A DNA stretch of 64,000 bases. Origin: Pseudoalteromonas sp. UG3-2. Its GTDB lineage: Bacteria; Pseudomonadota; Gammaproteobacteria; Enterobacterales; Alteromonadaceae. The translations under genes and the position numbers were made by a program. Position 1 is the stretch's first letter; each line of letters opens with the position of its first letter. Below the pieces are notes generated by a model. The model did no database searches. It was not told the origin of the DNA and saw only the letters and a list, made by a program, of their open reading frames with translations. Below are positions 36,135 to 46,365 of this stretch, in pieces. The stretch covers positions 1 through 64,000 of the forward strand of contig NZ_JAWLJU010000001.1 of the NCBI RefSeq assembly GCF_037120705.1, in the 5' to 3' direction.

Positions 36135-36173
36135 TACTAGGCAAGATCAAGCAAGATTACGGTTGTTGAGAAC

Positions 36174-36208
36174 AGCAAAGACAGTGTCGTTAATGCACTG
36201 TCTTTGCT
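36174..36208. terminator. hairpin between rpmJ2 and cytochrome b562 genes
   Basis: Perfect 13-bp stem AGCAAAGACAGTG (36174-36186) and CACTGTCTTTGCT (36196-36208), 9-nt loop. Lies between two converging genes, so it is a probable bidirectional terminator. Confidence 0.75.
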
Positions 36209-36214
36209 TTGTCG

Positions 36215-36607
36215 TTAGCTTCCAAATAACAGTTCCCAGAAGCTGGGTGGCTCATGGAGTTCGTGATAGTGTTTACGTAACTCATCAATTTTAGCAATTC
36301 GTGCTCTGGCCTTATCTGGCTGCCCTTGCTGAATATCACCCAGTGCTGAATCAATGGTATTGATCACCTTATCCAAACCCTGCTGCGACTGCTTAGCGAC
36401 ATCCGTTTTAAAGTGAAAATTTTTGCTACTTTCAGCCAGTGTTTTCATTTTAACCAGCGCGGTTTGCAGCTCCTCGGTTGAGCTGGATTTCACCGCGAGT
36501 TTATACTGGTGGCCCATTTTTTTCATGGTTTGATTTAGCTCACTGCCCTCTTGGGCCAACCCCATGTGCGAACACATTAGTACTAACAATACTGCGATAT
36601 ATCTCAT
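36215..36607 (-). CDS. cybC: cytochrome b562 family protein
   Basis: 130 residues from the ATG at 36607, which follows GGGGGT; the longer frame to 36652 is rejected. Signal peptide (IAVLLVLMCSHMGLA) then a four-helix bundle: MKKMGHQYKLAVKS near 27-40 (axial Met), QSQQGLDKVINTIDSALGDIQ near 80-100, and the C-terminal RKHYHELHEPPSFW with His ligands. Periplasmic electron carrier of unknown partner. Confidence 0.8.
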   Translation of the reverse strand: MRYIAVLLVLMCSHMGLAQEGSELNQTMKKMGHQYKLAVKSSSTEELQTALVKMKTLAESSKNFHFKTDVAKQSQQGLDKVINTIDSALGDIQQGQPDKARARIAKIDELRKHYHELHEPPSFWELLFGS

Positions 36608-36705
36608 TTTACCCCCAAAGATTGAAACGCCATTATACTGCATAATTCGCACAGCCTGAACACTTGGGTCTACACTGGTAATGTCTGAAGTTAAAAATCG
36701 AACCT

Positions 36706-37746
36706 ATGCTTAAAATTATCATAATTGTTAGTGCATTATTGCTATCTGGAATTAGCCTTGCGAGCCCTATAGCGGTTGAGTTTATCAATCCAGGGCATGA
36801 GAGCGATAATGCTACTGGGCATTTCTGGCCTAATGTAAGTAAGGTCATGGAAACGGCCGCAGCGGATTTAAACATTCAGCTATCGGTTAAATACGCAAAA
36901 CGTAACCATATCGTGATGAAATCATTGGTTAAAGCCGCGCTAAACGGTAATTCTGACTACCTTATTTTAGTCAATGAAAAAGCCAGTGTGATCCCGCTGT
37001 TACTTAAGGAAAAGGCCAATAATAAAAAACTGTTGTTTTTGCTTAACGGCCCATCTGCTGAGCAAAACGCCAAGTTACATCAGGCTGGCTATCAAGTGCT
37101 CGGCAGCATTGTCCCTGACAATTTTCAAGCCGGCTTTACCCTAATGGCTGAGCTTAGCAAAAAAGCCTCTGCAACTAAGGCCGAGCAAGGGGTATTGGCT
37201 TTGTTAGGCGATGTTGCCACACCGGCAGCACTCGACAGACAAAAAGGCATGAATGCTTTTGTTAGTAAGCATGAACATCTACAGCTGCTTGCGCAAGTAA
37301 ACAGTCATTGGTCACAGCAAGATGCTTATCGCATCACCAAAGCTTGGTTAACTCGGGCGCCGGAACTAACCATCGTTTGGGCAGCCAACGATCCTATGGC
37401 CTATGGTGCACTACAAGCAGCTCTTGACCTTGACCGCACTATCACGGTGGGTGGTGTTAACTGGGACTCCCCAATAGCCAAGCAATTGGATGTTTCTATG
37501 GGAGGCCACGTGCTCCTCGGTGCCTATGCCCTAGTGCAACTGCGCGCCTTTCACTTAAATCAGAGCGAGATTGGCTTGCATAGGCTGGCTATTTTTAGGC
37601 CACTGCAAGAACAGTACTGGCCACTTTATGAAGCTTTACATGGCAACTTTCCAAAACACCTGGACTTTTTACGTTACATTAACAATAACAACCGCTTCAC
37701 CATCAAAGATATAAATGAATCAATAATACGCAATGAAGTGCATTAG
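36706..37746 (+). CDS. periplasmic sugar/solute-binding protein (PBP type 1)
   Basis: 346 residues with a signal peptide (IIIIVSALLLSGISLAS, 4-20) and a bilobal ABC-type binding fold resembling LacI/ribose-binding proteins: FINPGHES near 27-34, DYLILVNEKASV in lobe 1, LALLGDVATPAALDRQKGMNAF near 164-185, and TIVWAANDPMAYGALQAAL near 223-241. No transporter genes lie beside it, so it may feed a distant system or act as a sensor. Start has only a weak RBS. Confidence 0.8.
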   Translation: MLKIIIIVSALLLSGISLASPIAVEFINPGHESDNATGHFWPNVSKVMETAAADLNIQLSVKYAKRNHIVMKSLVKAALNGNSDYLILVNEKASVIPLLLKEKANNKKLLFLLNGPSAEQNAKLHQAGYQVLGSIVPDNFQAGFTLMAELSKKASATKAEQGVLALLGDVATPAALDRQKGMNAFVSKHEHLQLLAQVNSHWSQQDAYRITKAWLTRAPELTIVWAANDPMAYGALQAALDLDRTITVGGVNWDSPIAKQLDVSMGGHVLLGAYALVQLRAFHLNQSEIGLHRLAIFRPLQEQYWPLYEALHGNFPKHLDFLRYINNNNRFTIKDINESIIRNEVH

Positions 37747-37902
37747 CTCTGCTTAATTTATCACCTAGGGTTACGTATAAGCTCATAATTCACTCTTTAT
37801 AACTTAACTATGCAAACCAAGTTTGTCTTATTAACGCGCCATTGACAGCGCTATCATTACCTGCTTTAGTTACAAAGGTAAACAACATGTAAAGGTGAAA
37901 AA

Positions 37903-39543
37903 ATGAAAAAACATTATTTAACTAAAGTAATTGCCCTATCCACCATCAGTGCGAGCATTATTGCTAATCTCGCTATGGCACAGGCAGATCAACGCGTGAT
38001 CGTTACCTTGCAAAAACAAGCGATGCCAACAGCACAACCGGTGCAAGTGAGCGCACAAGCTTTGGCGCAATTTAAAACCCAAGCATTAAGGCAACAAGCC
38101 TACAGCGTGATGGGTACTAGCGACGTTGAAGCTTTGCCCAGCATTAATGCTTATGTCGCACACGCGTCAGATGAGCAAATCGCGGCATTAAAGTCTAACC
38201 CAAGTGTCGCCATGGTAGAGCTTGATCCCAAGCGCTATTTACCTGCCATTACCCCTTGGGCTATCGAGCCGCAAGCAGAAACCATTCCTTATGGCATTAG
38301 CATGGTGCAAGCAGATCAACTCTCCGATAGCGCCAGCGGCAATAGCAAAGTGTGCATTATGGACACCGGCTATACCCTAGGTCACCCTGATCTACCCAAT
38401 ACGGGGATCACAGGAGACGATGGCTATGGCAGCCATAATACCGGCGTTTGGAGTAACGATGGCAATGGCCACGGCACCCATGTTGCCGGTACTATCGCCG
38501 CTCTTGGAGGTAATAACACTGGCGTGGTTGGAGTTAACCCATCAGGTCAACTGGGTCTGCACATTGTTAAGGTGTTTAACGATCAGGGAAGCTGGGCTTA
38601 CGGCTCAGATCTGATTAAAGCCATTGAGCAGTGTCAGCAAGCTGGGGCTAATATCACCAGCATGAGTCTCGGTGGCAGTGGTAGCTCCATCGCCGAACGT
38701 AATGCCTTTAGTCAGAGTTATCAAAGTGGCATGTTGCACATTGCCGCAGCAGGAAACGCTGGCAATAGCTCCCTCAGTTACCCAGCCTCTTACGATGCTG
38801 TCGTCTCAGTTGCTGCGGTCAATAGCTCCGAGAGCAAAGCGTCGTTTTCGCAGTATAATAGTCAAGTTGAAATTGCCGGCCCAGGGGTGAACGTTAACTC
38901 CACCTGGAATAACAATGGCTATCGCAGTATCAGTGGTACCTCCATGGCCACACCCCATGTTTCGGGTGTCGCCGCGTTAGTGTGGGGGCAGTTTCCACAA
39001 TGTAGCGCAGAGCGTATTCGCCAAGTGTTAAACACCACCGCCAAAGACAAAGGCCAAGCGGGCCGTGATACCTCCTATGGTTATGGTATTGTTCAAGCCA
39101 AAGCGGCGGTCGATTACCTAAACGCCAATGGCTGCAATGGCGAGCCCTCTGAACCAATTGCAAATTTCAGTTACAGCACCGATGGCTTAACGGTATCTTT
39201 CACTAATCAATCAAGTAGAGGCAACTACACGTGGCAATTTGGTGATGGCACCAGCAGTAACCAAGCAAACCCTACACATAGCTACAGTGCCGCAGGGACT
39301 TACCAGGTGAGTTTAACCGTCAGTGATGATAACAACCGCAGTAATACGGCTACGCAACAAATAACCGTATCAGAGCAATCCGGTGGCTGTAGTGGCGTTG
39401 CCAACTGGAATGCGACCACACACTATGTGGTAGGCGATAAAGTGGCATACCAAGGATTTGAATACAGTGCCATCCATTGGTCACGTGGCGCTGAGCCCGA
39501 TGTCTTCTCTAACGTTTGGCGTAAGGGAGCGGCCTGTAACTAG
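37903..39543 (+). CDS. secreted subtilase (S8) with PKD and chitin-binding-like C-terminus
   Basis: 546 residues: signal peptide to about 26, an inhibitor-I9-like propeptide (27-118), catalytic domain with VCIMDTGYTLGHPDL (D154), GNGHGTHVAGT (H190) and ISGTSMATPHVSG (S347), then a PKD domain (415-490, WQFGDGTSS and AGTYQVSLTVSD), and a C-terminal ~50-residue module with WNATTHYVVGDKVAYQG, the CBM5/12 chitin-binding pattern. Exported protease likely aimed at particulate substrate such as chitinous material. RBS-like AAAGGTGAA upstream. Confidence 0.92.
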   Translation: MKKHYLTKVIALSTISASIIANLAMAQADQRVIVTLQKQAMPTAQPVQVSAQALAQFKTQALRQQAYSVMGTSDVEALPSINAYVAHASDEQIAALKSNPSVAMVELDPKRYLPAITPWAIEPQAETIPYGISMVQADQLSDSASGNSKVCIMDTGYTLGHPDLPNTGITGDDGYGSHNTGVWSNDGNGHGTHVAGTIAALGGNNTGVVGVNPSGQLGLHIVKVFNDQGSWAYGSDLIKAIEQCQQAGANITSMSLGGSGSSIAERNAFSQSYQSGMLHIAAAGNAGNSSLSYPASYDAVVSVAAVNSSESKASFSQYNSQVEIAGPGVNVNSTWNNNGYRSISGTSMATPHVSGVAALVWGQFPQCSAERIRQVLNTTAKDKGQAGRDTSYGYGIVQAKAAVDYLNANGCNGEPSEPIANFSYSTDGLTVSFTNQSSRGNYTWQFGDGTSSNQANPTHSYSAAGTYQVSLTVSDDNNRSNTATQQITVSEQSGGCSGVANWNATTHYVVGDKVAYQGFEYSAIHWSRGAEPDVFSNVWRKGAACN

Positions 39544-39569
39544 AGCGCTTAAGGCACTGAGCCTACTTC

Positions 39570-40391
39570 TTAGCTCAGTGCCAATACCACACTGCACACT
39601 AAAATCACGCTGATCATTTGCCACTCTCGAGGCCGCATAGCTTCTTTAAAACACCAAACGCCGAGCAAACTGGCGCTAACAATGCCAATGGCACGCTTTA
39701 ACCCTTCCACTAAACCAGGTTGTACTGTACTTAGTGCCTGCATTTGCAAAATCACGGCCGCAGCAAACACCGCTGCCGAAACCAGCCAAGTGAGGCCATG
39801 ACGACGTAACTGTAATCCTCTTAACTTAGGCCTTAACACCACTAAGTTAACAAAGAACACCATAAACGTGATAAAGCCGGCATGAAATGACAAGCTACTA
39901 AATTGCAGAGCTTGTTTATCAAACACGATGCATAAGCCCCAACACAAAGAGGTGATGGCCACCTGCTTGGCACCAGGCTCATGAAATGAAAAGCGCCCGC
40001 CTTGTAGGAAAAATGAAGCCACCACAATGGCGCCTATGAGGCTCCATTGCAGCAGTGTTAGCGGCTCACTTAGCAAAACCCAAGCAAAAACACCCGCTAA
40101 GGCCGGAGTAATAGACAACAGCGGCAATACCACGGCCATTCTGCCAAGCGCTAACGCTTGAATAAAGTTGACACTGCCAATGGCCGCTAATACGCCACTG
40201 GCCAGTGCTGGAATGAGATAATTTTGACTGGGCAAGCTGGGGTTGGTGGTAAGCCAATACACTACATAGACAGGCAATACGAGTACGCTGAATAATACTG
40301 ACATCTGGGCCGCACTGTAATGACTTGCAAGACGTTTACGAAAAAAATCAAATGCCGCCCAATTTAATGCGCTTAACAACGCCACTCCCAT
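39570..40391 (-). CDS. DMT-superfamily (EamA) transporter
   Basis: 273 residues, almost wholly hydrophobic, with about ten membrane helices in two EamA repeats. It begins MGVALLSALNWAAFDFFRK and has LSITPALAGVFAWVLLSEPLTLLQW near 94-118, typical of these exporters. Substrate unknown. The kinase-like gene at 40392 ends where this gene starts, so they are coupled. Confidence 0.85.
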   Translation of the reverse strand: MGVALLSALNWAAFDFFRKRLASHYSAAQMSVLFSVLVLPVYVVYWLTTNPSLPSQNYLIPALASGVLAAIGSVNFIQALALGRMAVVLPLLSITPALAGVFAWVLLSEPLTLLQWSLIGAIVVASFFLQGGRFSFHEPGAKQVAITSLCWGLCIVFDKQALQFSSLSFHAGFITFMVFFVNLVVLRPKLRGLQLRRHGLTWLVSAAVFAAAVILQMQALSTVQPGLVEGLKRAIGIVSASLLGVWCFKEAMRPREWQMISVILVCSVVLALS

Positions 40392-41330
40392 TTAGACTCC
40401 TTTTAAAGCCAGCTCTGCTTGAAACTTCATGTAGTCATTAATTTTAAAGTGATCTGGCTTCCAACCCAATAAAAAACGATAAAAATCAGCCCATACCACA
40501 GGCCAAAGAGCACGCCACTCACTGAGTAGCTCAGCAATATCAAGGGACGCCACTTTGCCGAGTAACTCCAACCTCAAAGTGTCTAAATATAAGGTTAAGT
40601 ATTCGTCTGCATGCATTAACTGCTCGTGTTCATCGAGCACCGAGGTCAATAGCAACATCAAGTCGGCCACCCCTACCCCTTTACCGACATACTGAAAATC
40701 AAAGCCTAAAACTTCATCGCCATGAAAGGCAAAATTAGCTAACTTGGCATCGCCATGTAGCCAAGTTTGCCAGCGACTTTGCTTAATTTTCTTGGCTAAT
40801 AACGGCGCGGCTTCTTTCATGCTCCCCGGCGCCATACGCTGCAGCTCATCAGGGCGAGTATCTAAATGCCAATAATTGCCCTGTGACCACACATGCTCCG
40901 CCGGACTTTGCAAAAAGTGCGCGTGAAACTTGGCCAACCAAGTGATCACCGCGAGCAATTGTGACTGTGAAGGGGAGTCAACTTGCACAAAGCCTTGCGC
41001 TGAAAAGTCGCGCAGTACCATGTAGTCGATGTCGCCATGCTTGCCTTCACCAAGGTAATTGGCGGTATTACAAGGATGGAGTAACTCTATGGCATGGTAT
41101 TTGTAGAAATTTCGCTCTACTTCATAGGACTTTGCTTTACGTTGCAACGCCTGAGTTGATTGCGCAATGCGGCGATGTTCAATGTGACTGGGCACCTGGG
41201 TGCGTTTTATGGCTAATCTGCCAGCGTCATGATCAATAAACAACATGTCGCCACAACCACTCCACAGTTGTTGCTCTTGTTGTTCAGCGATAGGCGCAGA
41301 GATCACCTTAGTGGGAATGTCAATTTTCAC
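40392..41330 (-). CDS. phosphotransferase of the APH/choline-kinase fold
   Basis: 312 residues with the protein-kinase-like APH signature: WLHGDAKLANFAFHG near 188-202 (catalytic Asp) and VLGFDFQYVGKG near 205-216 (metal-binding Asp). Probable small-molecule kinase, though an ecdysteroid-kinase-like relation (DUF1679) is possible. It sits immediately upstream of the EamA gene, with no gap, so the two may modify and export one compound; inferred only. Confidence 0.8.
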   Translation of the reverse strand: MKIDIPTKVISAPIAEQQEQQLWSGCGDMLFIDHDAGRLAIKRTQVPSHIEHRRIAQSTQALQRKAKSYEVERNFYKYHAIELLHPCNTANYLGEGKHGDIDYMVLRDFSAQGFVQVDSPSQSQLLAVITWLAKFHAHFLQSPAEHVWSQGNYWHLDTRPDELQRMAPGSMKEAAPLLAKKIKQSRWQTWLHGDAKLANFAFHGDEVLGFDFQYVGKGVGVADLMLLLTSVLDEHEQLMHADEYLTLYLDTLRLELLGKVASLDIAELLSEWRALWPVVWADFYRFLLGWKPDHFKINDYMKFQAELALKGV

Positions 41331-41452
41331 TGTGATACACCTATTTAATTATACTGTACAGCGTATCTCTTTAACCACTCAGCCAGTAAGCAAACAGATC
41401 CACTGTGTTTCAACATTATAGCTGTATTTATTATCATTACCTAACATGAAAA

Positions 41453-41478
41453 AGCCCTTAACCAAACGGTTAAGGGCT
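41453..41478 (-). terminator. intrinsic terminator after fadE
   Basis: Minus-strand stem AGCCCTTAACC, loop GTTT, stem GGTTAAGGGCT then TTTTTC. Arms at 41453-41463 and 41468-41478. Lies 30 bp beyond the fadE stop. Confidence 0.88.
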
Positions 41479-41507
41479 ATTACGTTTTCCGCTAAAAAGT
41501 GTGGTAC

Positions 41508-43763
41508 TTAGTTGTTAACTGCCTGCTTAAACGTTTCTTTCGCCGTCTCTTCGGTAAGTAGATTCATATCAAAATCAAACTCGTCCACTCGGATAGCTTT
41601 TTCACGTTTGCGGTTGTAGTCAACTAACTTCGCATACTCTTCTTCAGTGATAAGGTTAGCCACAAGTGCGTTGTCTAGCGTTTGCTCAAATCTCACACCT
41701 GGTTGCACTTCGCGCTTACGAATGGCGCGCTTAACCTTAGTCAGTAGCTCTAAGCAACCCATCTTGGCTTTGTAAGCTTGCTCATTGATGTCATGACCGT
41801 CACCTGCTGTTGGCTTCACAAGGTGAGTTAACTGCGCTTTAAATGGCGTATCCATTTGTGCTGCCGCAGCCAGCTCACGCACCATATCATCATTGATCTT
41901 CGGCATTTGCTTACCACTGAACTGTAACGTGATGGTGCGCATAAAGCGGCGTGCACCAGTGGCCGGGAAGTTATCCAAGAATTTATGTAAGGCTTCTTCG
42001 GCACTGGTTAAAGCATGACGAGTGGCGTAGTGGAAATAAGGCGCAGCTTGCTCGCGCTGAGCTACCGCTACTTTTTGCTCATAATACTTAATCGATGCCA
42101 TGGCCGCGTATAAATGACTCATTACATCACCTAAACGCGCTGACAACATTTCTGCCTGCTTCAGCTTGCCGCCTAAAACCAATAGCGAGAAGTCAGCGTA
42201 AACAGCAAGTTTTGCCGCTAAGCGGTGTGCTGCTTTTTCATAAGCACGCACTTCCGGTAGTGATGACTTCGCTTCAGCAGTAAATGGCATTAAGCCGTAT
42301 TTAAATGCTCTTAAGCTATTGGCAACACTGTAACCTACCGTTTTGGTCAGGATACCGCGGAACTGGCTGTCGGCATTTTTCTCTTCACTGTGGATAGACT
42401 CAACCATAGACTGCAGGTACGGGTGACAACGCATCACACCTTGACCGAAAATCATTAGGTTGCGAGTCAGAATGTTAGCCCCTTCCACTGTAATGGCAAT
42501 CGGCTGCGCAACATAACCACTTGCTAAGGTATTTTGTGGACCATTTTGAATCGCTTTACCCGCAAGAATGTCCATCGCTGAGTCGAGTACGTCACGACCA
42601 GTCTCTGTCATGTGGTACTTTGCAATCGCCGTTACCACAGAAGGTTTAAAGCCCATGCCTAAGCCTTCTGTGGTCAACACTCGCATGGCTTCTTGCATGT
42701 AGGTTTTACCAGCGATATCTGCTAGTTTCTCTTGAATACCTTCAAATTGACCAATAGATAAACCAAATTGCTCACGCACAGCAGCGTATTCTGATGCCGA
42801 TTTTAGTGCTACTTGGCTGGTTGATACACCGAGTGCAGGAAGAGAAATACCGCGGCCAGCGCCTAAGCAGCTTACTAGCATCTGCCAACCACGACCGATG
42901 TTCTTCTGGCCACCGATGATAAACTCCATCGGAATAAATACTTTTTCACCGCGAGTAGTACCGTTGTAAAAACGCACACCCATAGGGTCGTGACGGTTAC
43001 CTAATTGCACACCTGGGTGGTCATGCGGGATAAGGGCACAGGTGATACCCAACTCTTTTTTACCGCCTAGTAACCCTTCTGGATCAAGCACTTTAAAGGC
43101 TAAGCCAAGCACAGTAGCAATTGGTGCTAGCGTGATATAACGTTTGTCCCAAGTGATCTCAAGACCCAAGACCTCTTCACCATTGAAGGTGCCTTTCTTA
43201 ACAATACCTTGGTCTGGAATTCCGCCAGCATCGGAACCGGCTTCTGGGCTAGTTAAGGCAAAACATGGAATATCACGACCGTTGGCAAGGCGAGGTAGAT
43301 AATGCGCTTGCTGCTCTTTGGTACCATAGTGCAATAACAGCTCGCCTGGACCTAACGAGTTAGGAACCATAACCGTTACTGCCACCGCTGATGATTTTGT
43401 TGCGATGGTACCAACGATGGTTGAGTTGGCGTAAGGGCTAAACTCTAAACCACCGTACTCTTTAGGAATGATCAAAGAAAAGAAGCGTTCTTTTTTCAAA
43501 AATTCTAAAATATGCTCTGGTAAATGCTTACCATTTTGAATTTCTGAATCGTCAATCATGCCCATTAGTTCTTTTACCGGGCCTTCAAGAAACGCCTGCT
43601 CTTCAGCACTTAATTTGGCTTCCGGCACTGCTCTTAGCGCAGTGAAGTCTGGTTTGCCTTGATAAATAGAACCCTCAAGCCAAACATCACCCGCATCGAG
43701 TGCCTCTTGCTCTGTTGTTGAAATGCTAGGGAGGATTTTTCGTAAATTCGTTCTTAAGCTCAT
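41508..43763 (-). CDS. fadE: acyl-CoA dehydrogenase FadE
   Basis: 751 residues, matching the large FadE type with an extra C-terminal DUF1974 domain rather than the ~380-aa type. Landmarks: PKEYGGLEFSPYANS near 99-113, CFALTSPEAGSDAGGI near 170-185 (FAD/substrate loop), GRGISLPALGVSTSQVALKSA near 307-327, and a C-terminal region ending KREKAIRVDEFDFDMNLLTEE. First oxidative step of fatty-acid beta-oxidation. Monocistronic, with its own terminator. Confidence 0.93.
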   Translation of the reverse strand: MSLRTNLRKILPSISTTEQEALDAGDVWLEGSIYQGKPDFTALRAVPEAKLSAEEQAFLEGPVKELMGMIDDSEIQNGKHLPEHILEFLKKERFFSLIIPKEYGGLEFSPYANSTIVGTIATKSSAVAVTVMVPNSLGPGELLLHYGTKEQQAHYLPRLANGRDIPCFALTSPEAGSDAGGIPDQGIVKKGTFNGEEVLGLEITWDKRYITLAPIATVLGLAFKVLDPEGLLGGKKELGITCALIPHDHPGVQLGNRHDPMGVRFYNGTTRGEKVFIPMEFIIGGQKNIGRGWQMLVSCLGAGRGISLPALGVSTSQVALKSASEYAAVREQFGLSIGQFEGIQEKLADIAGKTYMQEAMRVLTTEGLGMGFKPSVVTAIAKYHMTETGRDVLDSAMDILAGKAIQNGPQNTLASGYVAQPIAITVEGANILTRNLMIFGQGVMRCHPYLQSMVESIHSEEKNADSQFRGILTKTVGYSVANSLRAFKYGLMPFTAEAKSSLPEVRAYEKAAHRLAAKLAVYADFSLLVLGGKLKQAEMLSARLGDVMSHLYAAMASIKYYEQKVAVAQREQAAPYFHYATRHALTSAEEALHKFLDNFPATGARRFMRTITLQFSGKQMPKINDDMVRELAAAAQMDTPFKAQLTHLVKPTAGDGHDINEQAYKAKMGCLELLTKVKRAIRKREVQPGVRFEQTLDNALVANLITEEEYAKLVDYNRKREKAIRVDEFDFDMNLLTEETAKETFKQAVNN

Positions 43764-44015
43764 AGTAAACTCATCCGACCAGATAAATATACTTACATTA
43801 CGGCATAAAAATTCGTTTAGATCAATTACTCTATTTAACTTTTTAACGCCTTTTTTACGGTATTAGCGTCGATTTCATATAAAAAACTGGAAAATTAATA
43901 GCTTACAGCTGTACGCTGAATGTGATTTTTTGTTTGGGATAAAGCAAAAAATTACGCAAAAGACACTAGGTGAAGTGCAATTTAGCGCATTGATGGCATA
44001 GCTTGGGGGTAGCGA

Positions 44016-44480
44016 TTAAAAATGACTGCGCTTAGCGTCACACAGTTGCGCAAAAATGAGCGGTGATACGGCCACTTCAAGGCCTCTTCTACCGGCACTG
44101 ACATACACTTTTTCATACTCGAAAGCACTGGCATGCACCCAGGTTGGCAGGCGTTTTTTTTGCCCAAAAGGGCTGATCCCACCAATTACATAACCACTTG
44201 ATTTCTCGGCAAGTGATTGCTCGGCTAACTGGGCTTTTTTGCCGCCACAGGCTTTAGCAAAGGCTTTCAGATCAACCTGCTTGGTAGCGGGAGAAATGGC
44301 CACATGCAGCTTGCCATCGACGCTTAATAACAAGGTTTTAAACACTTGCTGCTGCGCTAAACCCAACTTGTTTACCGCCTCGTTAGCAAAGTCATTGTCG
44401 TTTGGGTCGTGGCTAAATTGTAACACTTCAAATTCCACTCGTGCCTTTTTCAGTGCCTTTATTGCTGGCGTCATATTCAA
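44016..44480 (-). CDS. ybaK: Cys-tRNA(Pro) deacylase YbaK/EbsC
   Basis: 154 residues of the YbaK editing fold: MTPAIKALKKARVEFEV at the start, QVFKTLLLSVDGK near 45-57 with the invariant Lys, VDLKAFAKACGGKKAQL near 69-85, and SGYVIGGISPFGQKKRLPTW near 95-114. Hydrolyses mischarged Cys-tRNA(Pro). Single gene. An alternative name such as Ala-tRNA deacylase is less likely given the GGISPFGQK loop. Confidence 0.92.
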   Translation of the reverse strand: MNMTPAIKALKKARVEFEVLQFSHDPNDNDFANEAVNKLGLAQQQVFKTLLLSVDGKLHVAISPATKQVDLKAFAKACGGKKAQLAEQSLAEKSSGYVIGGISPFGQKKRLPTWVHASAFEYEKVYVSAGRRGLEVAVSPLIFAQLCDAKRSHF

Positions 44481-44817
44481 TCCCTAAATGATGAAAGTTG
44501 TTTTGAGCTGTCATATTAATAACAAACGCATGCGAAAATAAATAGTAATAATGACTATTGTCTTAGTCATGGATTGGTGAAGGTCTGCACAAAGTAAAAA
44601 TCGCCAAGCTCTTTTTATTGCTGAGTGACAATCTGCACTATACTTAGTGTAATTCGCTTTTTACACGCTTAGCGTTATCAGCAGCCAAGTGCTCAACCCA
44701 GCGCCTCCTGCTAACGACTCTAGCGCAAAATGGTGCGAATTGGTATTACTATGCCAGCCTTTAGATCAGGGTTCTCGCTGGCATAAACCATTGACTATCA
44801 AGGTGAGTAACCAGACT

Positions 44818-45033
44818 ATGCAAGTGTTAAGATATGCCTCATGTCTTATTGCACTGTATATGGGCATAGCACTCCTTTGCCAAGAATATCAGGATTGGCG
44901 CATTGGACAAGTATGCGACAGTAAATGCTATCGCTTGAACACGGATGACGCGACCAGACCCCATAACCGCGTAACCAATGAAACGCTATGTTACTGCGGA
45001 GAAACACCCGAGCATATCTTAGTGGTGAATTAG
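44818..45033 (+). CDS. small cysteine-rich membrane-anchored protein
   Basis: 71 residues from the ATG at 44818 (MQVLRYASCLIALYMGIALLC), with AAGGTGAG upstream; the frame is open back to 44689 but without an RBS. One N-terminal helix, likely a signal or anchor, then a short domain with cysteines in VCDSKCYRLN and TLCYCGETPEH. No family recognised. Stop lies 12 bp before a terminator. Confidence 0.5.
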   Translation: MQVLRYASCLIALYMGIALLCQEYQDWRIGQVCDSKCYRLNTDDATRPHNRVTNETLCYCGETPEHILVVN

Positions 45034-45044
45034 TGGTGCAATAA

Positions 45045-45072
45045 AAAAGCCCGCACAGCTGTGCGGGCTTTT
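45045..45072. terminator. bidirectional terminator beside dnaJ
   Basis: Near-perfect palindrome: AAAAGCCCGCAC (45045-45056), loop AGCT, GTGCGGGCTTTT (45061-45072). Between the small gene and the dnaJ stop (minus strand), so it serves both. Confidence 0.93.
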
Positions 45073-45091
45073 CATTTGCTTGTTAGCAAAA

Positions 45092-46228
45092 TTACTTGGT
45101 GAGATCGTCAAAGAATTTCTTCACACCATCGAAAAAGCCTTGTGCTTTCGGACGGTTTTTACCGTTGTTATCGCCCATCGACTCTTCAAGCTCATGTAAA
45201 AGCTCTTTTTGACGTTCGTTAAGGTTAACCGGTGTTTCGATAACGATCTTACAAATTAAGTCGCCTACCGCGCCACTGCGCACTGACTTAACCCCTTTAC
45301 CACGCATGCGGAACATTTTACCTGTCTGGCTCTCAGCTGGGATCTTCAATTTCGCACGGCCGTCTAAGGTCGGTACTTCAATCTCACCACCCAGTGCTGC
45401 GGTAGTGAAACTAATTGGCACCTCACAGTATAAATTGTTGCCATCGCGAACAAAAATGGGGTGCTCTTTCACCGCCACTTGCACGTACAAGTCACCGGCT
45501 GGGGCACCGTGCATTCCTGCTTCCCCTTCGCCCGATAGTCTTACTCGGTCTCCGGTATCCACACCCGCTGGGATCTTAACATTCAGTGTCTTAGTCTTTT
45601 CTACGCGGCCCTGACCATGACAGCTATTACAGGGATCGGAAATAACTTGGCCTGTGCCCTGACAGGTTGGACACGTTTGTTGTACTGCAAAAAAGCCTTG
45701 GCGCATTTGCACTTGGCCAGCACCATGACAGGTTGTACAGGTTTTAGGTTTCGAACCAGCTTTGGCACCACTGCCATCGCACGGCTCACAGCTAACCCAA
45801 GTGGGCACCTTGATGTCCACTTCTTTACCGCGTACTGCCTCTTCAAGACTTAGCTCAAGGTTATATCTTAAATCGGAACCGCGCTGTTGTCGCGATTGAC
45901 GACGACCACCGCCGCCACCAAAGATATCACCGAATACGTCCCCAAAGATATCACCAAAGTCGCCGGCACCGCCAAATCCACCATGACCTGCACCACCACC
46001 TTGTTCGAAAGCTGCATGGCCGTATTGATCATACATCTGGCGTTTTTGACTATCAGTCAATATCTCGTAAGCTTCTTTTACTTCTTTAAATTTCGCTTCG
46101 AGATCGGCGTTACCAGCGGTACGGTCAGGGTGATACTTCATAGCAAGGCGTTTGTACGCCTTTTTAATGTCACGTTCACTGGCGTCTCTAGAAACACCTA
46201 ATACTTCATAATAGTCAGGTTTAGACAT
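45092..46228 (-). CDS. dnaJ: chaperone DnaJ (Hsp40)
   Basis: 378 residues from [17 protein letters not shown] (ATG at 46228; the GTG at 46237 adds three residues). J domain with the HPD motif in YHPDRT near 33, a Gly/Phe region ([17 protein letters not shown] near 75-100), four CxxCxGxG zinc-finger repeats ([32 protein letters not shown]) near 146-210, and the C-terminal substrate domains. Stimulates DnaK ATPase. It follows dnaK by ~220 bp, a gap with a remnant palindromic repeat. Confidence 0.97.
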   Translation of the reverse strand: MSKPDYYEVLGVSRDASERDIKKAYKRLAMKYHPDRTAGNADLEAKFKEVKEAYEILTDSQKRQMYDQYGHAAFEQGGGAGHGGFGGAGDFGDIFGDVFGDIFGGGGGRRQSRQQRGSDLRYNLELSLEEAVRGKEVDIKVPTWVSCEPCDGSGAKAGSKPKTCTTCHGAGQVQMRQGFFAVQQTCPTCQGTGQVISDPCNSCHGQGRVEKTKTLNVKIPAGVDTGDRVRLSGEGEAGMHGAPAGDLYVQVAVKEHPIFVRDGNNLYCEVPISFTTAALGGEIEVPTLDGRAKLKIPAESQTGKMFRMRGKGVKSVRSGAVGDLICKIVIETPVNLNERQKELLHELEESMGDNNGKNRPKAQGFFDGVKKFFDDLTK

Positions 46229-46300
46229 TTTTATCACACTACTCTTTTATGGCAACGGTTGTTGCTACAAACTCTATCGCTTAAATCTGGGTAGCCACTG

Positions 46301-46365
46301 CAATACCAACTTACTTATTTATTCCCTCAAATAGAGCAAGTATTGATGCCGATTGCCATTACTAT
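46301..46365. repeat. shortened relative of the palindromic repeat
   Basis: AATACCAACTTACTT... and ATTCCCTCAAATAGAGCAAG... share the arm sequence of the element at 11962-12128, with the centre deleted, and ends reading ACCAA and TGCCATTACT. Lies between dnaK and dnaJ. Confidence 0.55.
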
